Shown piece after piece: positions 8,681-15,616 of a stretch of 18,571 bases of DNA. The DNA comes from Candidatus Peribacteria bacterium (GTDB taxonomy: Bacteria; Patescibacteria; JAEDAM01; Absconditabacterales; Absconditicoccaceae). The position numbers and the translations under genes are program-made. The notes under the pieces were generated by a model. That model had not been told where the DNA came from and did not search any database. It worked only from the letters and a program-made list of their open reading frames with translations. The stretch spans positions 1-18,571 of the forward strand of contig JAITGP010000016.1 of NCBI GenBank assembly GCA_031280545.1. The letters are read 5' to 3'. The first letter of the stretch is position 1; every line of letters starts with the position of its first letter.

Positions 8681-9325
8681 ATGAAAAAAAATCAGATTTT
8701 TAAACGAGCTATTTTGTTGCTAATGGTGCTAGCCGGGGCGTATTGCTATACTCTCTTTCCAGACCAAGTGCCTACTCATCGAGGATTTGACGGCACTCCC
8801 AACCAACGAAGTAATAAACTCGTAGCCGTTGCTTTATTCCCGCTCCTTGTTTTAGCATTTATCCTCTGATTTCCTTTCTTGCAGAAGATAGACCCGAAAA
8901 AAGAAAATTATCAAAAATTCCAAAAAACACGAGAACTCCTGCAACGAGCCATCATCATTTTCCTTGCGTATGTGTATTTCGTGTCCTTGTATGTGATACA
9001 GCACCCCGAAGTAAATATTGGAACATTCATAATCATTTGAGTAGGGATACTATTTATCATCATCGGGAATTATCTGGGAAAAATCAAGCAAAACTTCTTC
9101 ATCGGTATCAAACTTCCACGAACACTAAATGATGAAGAAATCCGAAATAAGACTTCCAGATTTTGAGGGAAAATCTTCGTCATAAGCTGAATTCTCTTCG
9201 CGTTAGCAGGGATATGCAATGTCTATCCGCTCCGAGCATTCTTGTTGGTTGTCGCGAGTATCGTCATTTTGCCAGCGGTATATTCGTATTATTTGTTTAA
9301 AGAAAAGAGTAAAAAAAGTCTGTAA
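8681..9325 (+). CDS. sdpI: SdpI-family membrane immunity/sensor protein
   Basis: 214 aa with UGA-Gly at residues 63, 120, 162 and 170. Six-segment membrane protein of the SdpI/DUF1648 type: PDQVPTHRGFDGTPN (the DUF1648 PxHxxxxG pattern), KIDPKKENYQKF, then GNYLGKIKQNFFIGIKLPRT and NKTSRFGGKIFVISGILF, both core SdpI signatures. UGA encodes the first G of the RFGG motif and the G of ISG, strong support for the glycine reading. In Bacillus, SdpI protects from the SdpC toxin and titrates SdpR at the membrane; here no sdpC-like toxin gene is adjacent. Other SdpI homologues act without a toxin partner, so immunity is not proven. A GGA lies 3-5 nt before the ATG, within TAGGAAA. Confidence 0.9.
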
Positions 9326-9530
9326 GATATATTATAAATTCTTATGGGGAAGGTATAGATTGAATGATACGAAAGAGGTGTTTTGCATTTCCTGCGAGTG
9401 TCATTCTTGATTTTCCAGTTTCTGTCTGCATTTCTACCTGGGGACAATTTGTCCCTAGGTACATTCCTAAGTCAGTATCTCTTTTTCTCAATTTTTTGAG
9501 ATAATCTGTTGGATTTATAGAGTTTTTGGT
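9326..9530. other. Gene-free stretch after sdpI
   Basis: About 200 nt with no supportable gene on either strand. It contains the strong hairpin at 9435-9461 and a weaker one (TCTCAA, 4 T, TTGAGA at 9486-9501). The octamer TGCATTTC occurs twice (near 9387 and 9428). No clear terminator for sdpI is seen. Confidence 0.5.
9435..9461. repeat. 12-bp near-perfect inverted repeat
   Basis: TACCTGGGGACA and TGTCCCTAGGTA around 3 nt; all 12 pairs form in RNA, one as G-U. There is no T-tract on either side, so it is not a standard terminator. It could be an RNA processing site, a protein-binding palindrome or a mobile-element remnant. Confidence 0.6.
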
Positions 9531-9558
9531 TTGACTTTTTATTGCTGATAGGTAATAT
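9531..9558 (+). promoter_or_regulatory. Promoter of the ORF227 leader
   Basis: TTGACT, 16 nt, TAATAT. Transcription from here (about 9565) would give a leader of about 175 nt before the ATG at 9741. Confidence 0.6.
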
Positions 9559-9564
9559 CAAATC

Positions 9565-9740
9565 GCAAATAACAGTATCTAGAATAAAGTTCTTTTGAAC
9601 TACTCAAAGAAATTTTCTATTTTCGCGAAATCAAAGCACTCTTGCTTGTGGTTTAATCGCGTAGATAGATTTATTTCTAGATATATTGGTTATTTGCACC
9701 CCACTTGCTCGGGTGCTTTTAATTTTTTATCCTTATTCCA
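9565..9740 (+). promoter_or_regulatory. Long structured leader with terminator-like end, ORF227
   Basis: Three hairpins in order: AGTTC/GAACT with a UUUU loop (9588-9601); a larger irregular stem, CGCGA/TCGCG closing, then AAA/TTT and CAC/GTG (9624-9661); and GCACCC/GGGTGC (9696-9716) followed by TTTTAATTTTTT, which has the form of an intrinsic terminator. The start codon of ORF227 lies 13 nt after the U-tract. This is the layout of a riboswitch or attenuator that ends in a terminator. No known riboswitch class is recognised. Confidence 0.5.
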
Positions 9741-10424
9741 ATGCCAGAAGTATTTGATACTCCACCACAAACCGTGGAAGAAAAAGAAAAATCAGAACAA
9801 ATTGAAAATTCCCAAAAAGAAGTGGAGGAAGCTAAAACAGAAACTGAACAAGCTATCAAAAACGAGGCTTGGTTATCCTTTTCTCAATGATTAGGACTGG
9901 AAACAAGTGGAGAAACCTTTTCTGCAACAAGACTTCAAGGAGGAGGCTCTTTCTTTAAGTGAGGAAAATTGCAAACGGACATTTATGCACAGCTTGATTT
10001 AACTAATGGAAAACAACCTGGGGGATTTTTCCGAGCCAACAAAGCAGTATATAAAGGAGTAAATTTGGATTGAGTGTACCAATTCACCAGTACAAACAAC
10101 GACAAAGCTCGGTTAGGACTTACTTATAGAGGAAGAACGGAAAGTGGTGGGTATGCTTTCGGTGCATTTCCCTTGACCCAAGAGGGAGGTAAATTTTGAG
10201 CAGATGCTGAACTATATCTTAGTTTAGATAGAAAGATAGGAAAAAGCTGAAAAGCTAGTGCTTGGGTATTAGCAGATATTAAAGGTAAAGCTTTTTGAGG
10301 AGAGGCAGAATATGTCCACGATTTGACTAAAAACCTTTCTGCATTCGTGCAAGCGAGATACGGTTGACCCATTAAAGACCCGTCCATTACGGGTGTTGCA
10401 GGCATTAGATTAAACATTAAATAG
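9741..10424 (+). CDS. Unknown protein, coiled coil plus beta-rich domain (ORF227)
   Basis: 227 aa, readable only with UGA as Gly; seven UGAs (first at residue 50) make up about a quarter of its glycines. Residues 1-45 are acidic and Gln/Glu/Lys-rich, likely helical or coiled coil, with no signal peptide or membrane helix. Residues about 45-227 are glycine-rich with alternating polar and hydrophobic residues (LQTDIYAQLDL, ARLGLTYRGR, DAELYLSLDRKIG, ASAWVLADIKG, SAFVQARYGG, GVAGIRLNIK), like amphipathic beta-strands of a barrel or a beta-helix. Outer-membrane-type barrels are not expected in this group and no export signal is seen, so a barrel fold is only a suggestion. It stands alone behind a long structured leader. 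No family recognised. Confidence 0.72.
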
Positions 10425-10558
10425 TCATTTTTATTTCAAGAGAAAAATCAGATTGTTTTGTGTAATTACGAGGTAAGATTGTGACGATTTGTCACGGATT
10501 GTTCTTTTTATCATTCAAAATTTGCATTTCTAGAAAAAATCCATATTATTAATTTGCG
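10425..10558. other. Intergenic stretch with a short hairpin
   Basis: No gene seen. GTGAC and GTCAC (10481-10495) form a 5-bp stem with a 5-nt loop; the nearest T-run (TTCTTTTTAT) begins 7 nt later. It may serve as a weak terminator for ORF227. Confidence 0.35.
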
Positions 10559-10780
10559 TATAATTTTGTAAGTAATTTACCAGTGGGGTATTTCGATACT
10601 TTTTTGGTAGTTTACATTTCGTTAGAAAATGAAGCACTTCCGTTGCTGATTAATCTAACGGTAAAACTATCACTAGTAAATTACTCAGATTATACGCACT
10701 TCATCAATGGGAGTGCTTTTTATGAAAGGGAAAAGGTACTATTCATTGTATTGCTTTTTAACCTTTTACCAACTAATACC
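10559..10780 (+). promoter_or_regulatory. TATAAT box and long structured leader, ORF232
   Basis: TATAAT at 10559-10564 has no good -35 box, so the promoter is tentative. The following 210 nt fold strongly: GTAT/ATAC on a UUCG tetraloop (10588-10599) inside TACC/GGTA; CGTTAGA/TCTAACG (10620-10660) enclosing a 27-nt loop; GCACT/AGTGC (10696-10716) followed by TTTTT; and AAAAGGT/ACCTTTT (10731-10767) ending 13 nt before the ATG. The third is a terminator-like hairpin, so this is a second candidate attenuator leader within 1.2 kb. The frame of ORF232 is also open back to a GTG at 10583, but the encoded peptide looks random and the RNA structure argues for a non-coding leader. Confidence 0.45.
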
Positions 10781-11479
10781 ATGACTAAAGAAATCATTAT
10801 CTCACAAAAAAACAAAAACACTGAAGAACAACTCGCTGTCTTGCCCGATAGAAGGGGTGCGAGAAAATTTTACATTAAATGAGTAAATACGGAAGATTAC
10901 CTCAAGGATAACCAAATTGAACTTCTTAAAAATTTTGTTTCTGGAGAACACTTTAAAAACCGTCTTACAAAAGCATATCAAGCTCGTCATAGAAATGTAA
11001 ATGTTGATAGAGAAATTCAAGAAACGCTTAACCTTTTAGACTCTCTTACTTCTAAAGGCAAAACTCAAAAAAAAGAAAAAGAGGAAAAAGAAAGGAAAAT
11101 CTTTGCCGAAGAAGCTGAATTTAAAAACAAGTATGAATTAGAAACAATCCTAGCAAATCATACAAGAAGTAAATATATCATTTTATCAAATGGTTGGTGT
11201 TTAGGATACAATTATCTTTCTTATAATGATGAATCAGGAGTAATGATGCGAGACCCTAAAGGATGATTTGAATGGGATTATCCAAAAGTATATAAACGAC
11301 TTAAACCTAACGATAAAGAAAATGCTAATGAAGCATTAAATTTACTTAATTGAGCAACTTTTCCTAATGTAGAAACAGAGCAATATTTTATGCAAAATAA
11401 GGTATTAGATGAAGTTATTGAAAAACTTAAAAATATTGCTGGTCGAGAGACAAAAAAGATTTCCCTTAATATTGAATAA
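10781..11479 (+). CDS. Unknown soluble protein (ORF232)
   Basis: 232 aa with UGA-Gly at residues 34, 162 and 191; ends at TAA. No signal peptide or membrane helix. Residues 40-120 are Lys/Glu-rich and helical, with a highly charged run around residues 100-112 that looks like coiled coil. Residues about 130-195 are more globular, with YIILSNGWCLGYNYLSYNDE and MMRDPKGGFEWDYPKVYKRL. The C-terminal 40 residues are again helical. I do not recognise a family. It is preceded by a 210-nt structured leader and followed by a rhuM pseudogene with its own promoter. The region around it (9.3-13.6 kb) consists of unknown or broken genes and is probably accessory. Confidence 0.7.
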
Positions 11480-11568
11480 TCATCTTACAAGAACAAAATC
11501 GGAATGTAAAGTTGAAGCAATTGTTGATTAAGTAGGTATAAATCTGTCAAAAAATAATGAAAAATCTC

Positions 11569-11596
11569 TTGCAAATAAAGTTTGAAATGGTAATCT
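11569..11596 (+). promoter_or_regulatory. Promoter ahead of the rhuM pseudogene
   Basis: TTGCAA, 16 nt, TAATCT, about 35 nt before the ATG at 11631. It has the same TTGCAA-N16 form as the ftsW and sdpR promoters, so the dead gene may still be transcribed. Confidence 0.55.
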
Positions 11597-11630
11597 AAAG
11601 TCAGATTTATTATTTTCTCATTTGCAAAAA

Positions 11631-12062
11631 ATGCCTACAAACCAATTTCTCCTCTATCAAGATGAAAACGGTATCACTAATATCAATTCAGCAAAATATT
11701 GCTCAGCATATCGAAAACATCTATAAAGATAAAGAATTACAAAAAAATCCAACTCACAAGAATTTCTTGTTAGTTCAACTTGAGGGTTCTCCTCTCTTCC
11801 CAGTTTTTGGATTATGCAGAATTGCAGGCTATTTCTCTAAATCCAATGTCTATGCAGGAATGGATTACCTATTTAGATGACCAACTTCTTCTTCTAAAAA
11901 TGGAAATTTTATCAGATAAGGAGAATTTCTCATCAACAAGCAATAGAGAAAGCTGAACAGGAATTTAAGAGGTATAGAGATAGAGAGATGAAAATGTTTG
12001 AGAGTGATTTTGATAGGACAATCAAGCAAGTTGTTGTGAAACCCAATAAAAAGGATAACTGA
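11631..12062 (+). pseudogene. Collapsed RhuM-family (virulence_RhuM) pseudogene
   Basis: Four pieces of one RhuM protein lie in order in changing frames. Frame 3 from the ATG at 11631: MPTNQFLLYQDENGITNIN, the RhuM N terminus. Frame 1 from about 11683: IQQNIAQHIENIYKDKEL and HKNFLLVQLEG. Frame 2 from about 11807: LDYAELQAISLNPMSMQEWI and TYLDDQLLLLKMEILSDK. Frame 3 again from about 11920: RISHQQAIEKAEQEFKRYRD and REMKMFESDFDR, the RhuM C terminus. The wHTH part after the N terminus and the long middle are deleted; about 430 nt remain of the roughly 1 kb expected. The UGA reading does not rescue it, because the frame changes at each junction and TAA/TAG stops occur. A good terminator follows at 12076. 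The intact family is found near restriction-modification and other mobile genes; its function is poorly known. Confidence 0.82.
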
Positions 12063-12075
12063 ATGAGAAAGCGAA

Positions 12076-12102
12076 CTTCCCGAGAAATCGGGAAGATTTT
12101 TT
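12076..12102 (+). terminator. Intrinsic terminator after the rhuM pseudogene
   Basis: CTTCCCGA/TCGGGAAG, 8 perfect pairs on a GAAA tetraloop, followed by A and TTTTTT. Confidence 0.9.
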
Positions 12103-12122
12103 GAAAAAAAGTCGGAAAAAAT

Positions 12123-12150
12123 TTGCTATTATTATTATGTTGAGTATACT
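12123..12150 (+). promoter_or_regulatory. Promoter of ORF464
   Basis: TTGCTA, 16 nt, TATACT; predicted start about 12157, leader about 34 nt. The -10 box is part of the palindrome at 12145-12161. Confidence 0.6.
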
Positions 12151-12161
12151 TATGAAGTATA
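12145..12161. promoter_or_regulatory. Palindrome over the -10 box of ORF464
   Basis: TATACTT and AAGTATA, perfect 7-bp arms around ATG. It covers the -10 box and the predicted transcription start, the position of a repressor operator. No regulator gene is adjacent, so the binding protein is unknown. Confidence 0.45.
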
Positions 12162-12190
12162 AATTATTTTATCTTTTTACTATTACCACA

Positions 12191-13585
12191 ATGACTACCT
12201 TAGGAGAATCTTTATCAAAAACTACGCAAAAGCAACTAAAAGCAAAATTTCCTGAACTTGCAGAGGAAAGAAAAGGAAATATTCAAGAAGTATTAAATTC
12301 CTGAAACAATTATACGGAAGCACAAAAAGAACAATGGGAAATTATGGAAGAACTCCGTGCAATAAAGGAATCGTTTCTGGAAGAAGTATCAGCCTTGGAC
12401 GATCAGGATAGAGATGGCGAAGATCGTTTATATAGCAGTTATGTTTCTGAAGTTAGTAATATTGCAGATCGTGTAATGGATATTCGTTGAGATACAGAGA
12501 TGAATTACTTCATTTTATATCTTCCAAAAACTGATGAAGATGTGGATGTTTCAGGATTGTTTGATGGAATATCTAATACAAAAATAGCAAATAACGAAAA
12601 AGAAACTCCAAATGAAGAGTTATATTGGTCGTATAAAAAAGATTTTGATGAAATGGGGCAAATGTTTGATTATCAAGCAGCAGGAGTAATAAATAATTGG
12701 GAAAATTATTTAAAAGAACACTTTTGATTTGCTTTGAAAGAAAAGGAAGATATAAATACACAAGCACACGAAATATTAGATTATTTATATGAATTTAAAG
12801 AAGAAAATGAGGATACAGAAGATTATACAAGTATAGTAATTGATGTACTAAATTCTGGTGCTTCAAATAAAGCGATTGCAAAGTCACTCAATGAAAAGGG
12901 AATATCATTAGTTTCTTATGCACGATGATCACGGAGTGAAGATGGAGGAGATAAATATGAAGGACATATGCAAGAACGTTCTGAAGCTTCTTGGGAAGGT
13001 TGGGAAAATGCACTTGCTGGTCCTTCTGATGAAAAACTTGGTGATTTTTATTATCATAATAGCCGAACACCAGAAATGGTTCGTGGATTAAAAAAATATC
13101 TTACTGAGAAAGAAGATTTAAAGAAAGCTTTAAATTCTTGAGAGAATGATACCGAAGCACAGAAAAAACAAAAAGATTATCACATACGTGATGATGGTTC
13201 AATAGAGTTGGATAGTAGACATTCTACACAAGAAGAAGCTTTCCAAAAGATAATAGAAGATTATGAATCTCTGAATAACACTCAAGTTAAAAATTTTTCT
13301 ACTGAAAATGGAAATATAATTAGGATTGATACAAACTCCTTTCATAAATATATTGATAATAACGATGAAGAATGTTTCGGATGTTATGCCGTAAATCCTC
13401 GTGGCTATGAGTACTATAGTAATCCTGAAGACAGTAGGTATGGTGCTTCTCTTCATACAACAACAGTTGATTTACCATTAGAGTGTGAAGATTGGGATCG
13501 TAATGAGATTCTAAACTTGATGAACAGCAAAAAAGCAAAATGGAGTGGAAAATATACCCAATTTTATTATTGGACACTTGATTAG
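12191..13585 (+). CDS. Unknown acidic protein (ORF464)
   Basis: 464 aa with UGA-Gly at residues 38, 100, 179, 246 and 317; ends at TAG. No signal peptide or membrane helix. Strongly acidic and mostly helical (many Glu, Asp and Lys), with a more globular C-terminal part (about 330-464) containing FGCYAVNPRGYEYYSNPEDS and ending KWSGKYTQFYYWTLD. An internal repeat is visible: VLNSGNNYTEAQKEQ near residue 34 and ALNSGENDTEAQKKQ near residue 313, both with the UGA-Gly at the same place, so the gene may have grown by duplication. I do not recognise a family. It converges on comEC, 42 nt between stops, sharing a terminator region. Its AT content and lack of known domain fit the surrounding accessory block. 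Confidence 0.75.
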
Positions 13586-13615
13586 ATTTAGACTATCTTT
13601 GACTAAAATTACGGA

Positions 13616-13650
13616 AATCGGGAGCAATTATACTTCCGATTTTTCTTTTC
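13616..13650 (+). terminator. Terminator of ORF464 inside the comEC 3' end
   Basis: AATCGGGAG pairs with CTTCCGATT (nine pairs, one G-U) around an 8-nt loop, followed by TTTCTTTTC. The comEC stop (TAA on the minus strand, 13628-13630) lies in the loop, so this terminator overlaps the last comEC codons. In the minus direction the U-tract is poor. Confidence 0.75.
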
Positions 13651-15277
13651 CTCCATTTTTCATCACCCTCCTATACCACAAAATCCCCAACCCCACGAAC
13701 AGCACCACCAACACATACTTCGCCACTAAACTTCTCGCCTGCACAAAAATCGCATACTTCGCCCCCAATTCCGACAGCCAGTAAATCACTTTCATCAACA
13801 GCACTTCCACTCGTACCCAACCACTCCGCAACACCATCGCATACAAGAGCAGACACGCAAAGCCATAAATCGTCACCACAGGAATGAGCGGAACGATAAT
13901 CACATTCAGCAAAATCCCCACCACATTAACCCCATTCATAAAAAACATCAAAATCGGAGCTGTCCCCAAACTTGCTCAAATCGTCGGTGTCAAGTATTCT
14001 TTCCAAAATTTACTTTGCAAAAATCAGCCTTTTTTCTTCTTTTTATCATTCTTCAAACCGTCAATCTTCTGTAATCTTCAGGAAAAATCTTCCGTAATCT
14101 TCTGAAACAACACAATCCCGATAATCGCACTAAAACTCAGCAATAACCCTACATCATACATCAGACTAAAAGGGTTAAAAAGCAGAATGAGTACGAACGC
14201 ATACTTCATCGCCCTCCAAACCGACACTTCCCTTCATCGAAACAAAGCAATCAGCGTCAGACATCCCATTATCGCAGCTCTCACCACACTACTATCGCCC
14301 CCACAAATCATCGCATAAAAAATAATCATCAGCAAAATCAACCCATTCCTGACATACAGCGGCACCCATTTCAACAGAAAAGAAAGCAGAATGACAACCA
14401 TCGCAATATTCCCCCCGCTCACCGCGATAATATGCACCAAGCCACTATCTACAAACGTATCATATTGTTCGCTCGGTATCAGTGACTTGTCCCCAATCAG
14501 CAACCCCAGTAGCAACCCAGCATACTGATTTTCTCCAAAAATCTTCTCCACATAGCCCTGCATTCCTGCTCTCGCATGGTCAATCAGTCAGAGTTTTTTT
14601 TCTGGTGGGGACTTGCCATTCATCGTTCCTTGCTGTTCAGGATTGACCCATAAGGCGGTCTTTTCGTACGCCGTCCCGTCAATCCCTTTCATAAAAATCC
14701 ACTTATCATAATTAAACTGATAGTCCCAAAACTCCGCTTTCCGCGGAGGAATAAACGTACGGTCGAAGACAACGCTCGTGTCTAGTGCTTTTATACTAGC
14801 AGACAGAAAAAGCTGATCTCCGATATGGTAAGTCCTGTTGGAGCTTAAACGCCAGACTTTCCCCTCTTCATCTTCAAAAAGGTAAGTGTGATATTTCTGC
14901 GTGTCGGTGATGGTTCAGAAGCTGTTGAGGCGTTGCCGTGTCTTACTGTCATTGCGAGGAGGAAGCGAAGCGGAGGACGGAGCAATCCAAGAAGCTGAAT
15001 CAATTCATCAGAACCTTTTCAAAAATTCTGTGTCTTTTCTCCGCAAACTTCCACAGACAACGAGTAAGGCGAGGAAATTTCAGAGGAAGACGAAGAGAGC
15101 GAATTTTCAAAAGGGTTTCCAAAATCATTCAGCCTTTTTCCTCTTCCTTATCAGACAAAAAATTCCACTTCCCACGAGAAAGATTCCAAATAGCACGAGA
15201 GAAATCGTAATACCCAATTTCGCATTGAGAAAAATCGTATACATGGCGATAGAGAGTGCGAAGGAGAGGAGAAACAT
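13628..15277 (-). CDS. comEC: ComEC/Rec2-type DNA-uptake channel
   Basis: 549 aa on the minus strand, with 11 UGA-Gly codons (residues 51, 57, 66, 90, 91, 121, 230, 348, 400, 418, 434). It is the inner-membrane channel for transforming DNA. Residues 1-75 are two to three membrane segments; residues about 120-220 form the OB-fold-like soluble domain; the core Competence domain starts near 225, with DHARAGMQGYVEKIFG, GLLLGLLIGDKSLIP, SGLVHIIAVSGGNIAMV and CGGDSSVVRAAIMG, followed by several membrane helices. The metallo-beta-lactamase domain of longer ComEC proteins is absent. A dispersed repeat element is inserted in frame at residues about 95-111. Start chosen at the ATG of 15277, just inside a TAG; the ATG at 15244 is an alternative. 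No clear promoter or Shine-Dalgarno. Under the standard code the gene would look shattered. Confidence 0.9.
14947..14992. repeat. Dispersed palindromic repeat inserted in comEC
   Basis: Starts TGTCATTGCGAGGAGG and ends ACGGAGCAATCCAAGA on the plus strand, with a GCGAAGCG core. This is the widespread short dispersed repeat known in many bacterial genomes, whose translation gives WIASSLRSSQ-like peptides. Here the minus strand reads SWIAPSSASLPPRNDS within ComEC, between the N-terminal membrane part and the OB-fold domain, without breaking the frame. Identification is from memory of the family pattern; only one copy is in this window. Confidence 0.7.
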
Positions 15278-15374
15278 CTTGGGGAATATCTACAATAAAA
15301 CAACTATGCTTTTAGTTATTTCGTATTGTTTCGCAAGATGTTTCCATGGATAGAGCAAATTATCTGATAAGGGG

Positions 15375-15402
15375 TTGCATTTTTACGGTGAATATGTATA
15401 CC
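15375..15402 (+). promoter_or_regulatory. Promoter of tRNA-Lys
   Basis: TTGCAT, 16 nt, TATACC, with the -10 box ending 19 nt before the mature tRNA 5' end. Confidence 0.65.
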
Positions 15403-15421
15403 TATTTCCATAGTAAAACAT

Positions 15422-15494
15422 GGGAGTGTAGCTTAGTTGGTAGAGCAGATCCCTCTTAAGGATAAGGTCCCGGGTTCGAATCCCGGCTCTCCCA
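15422..15494 (+). tRNA. tRNA-Lys (anticodon CTT)
   Basis: 73-nt cloverleaf: acceptor GGGAGTG with CTCTCCC and discriminator A; D arm GCTT-AGTTGGTA-GAGC; anticodon stem GATCC/GGATA with loop CTCTTAA, anticodon CTT at 15455-15457; T arm CCGGG-TTCGAAT-CCCGG. Two mismatches are present: T6-T67 in the acceptor stem and G27-A43 at the top of the anticodon stem. CCA is not encoded. As a lysine tRNA it would be a t6A substrate of the Sua5 pathway. Confidence 0.95.
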
Positions 15495-15500
15495 TAGGGT

Positions 15501-15533
15501 TTTCCGTTGGCAATCAGCGAAAGATTTTTTTTT
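15501..15533 (+). terminator. Terminator after tRNA-Lys
   Basis: CGTTG/CAGCG on a 5-nt loop, extended by TTT/AAA across a bulged C, followed by nine T residues. It begins 6 nt after the mature tRNA 3' end. Confidence 0.75.
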
Positions 15534-15616
15534 AAGAAAAAACTTGCTCTAGAATTTCCCTCTAGAAATCATATACTTACAAGCATACTAGTGATTTTAT
15601 TTTCCCTTAGGTGATA

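Noticed and set aside
9486..9501. TCTCAA-T4-TTGAGA hairpin as sdpI terminator
   Set aside because: Short AT-rich stem about 160 nt after the gene, with no T-tract downstream.
9595..9894. 99-codon plus-strand frame overlapping the ORF227 start
   Set aside because: Its sequence is low-complexity lysine-rich translation of ORF227 in another frame and crosses the leader hairpins.
10583..10780. Open frame upstream of ORF232 from a GTG, possible N-terminal extension
   Set aside because: It is in frame but follows the TATAAT box closely, gives a random-looking peptide, and lies across several perfect hairpins; a leader is more likely.
14901..15353. Plus-strand frames of 150 and 90 codons
   Set aside because: They are antisense shadows of comEC; part is translation of the dispersed repeat.
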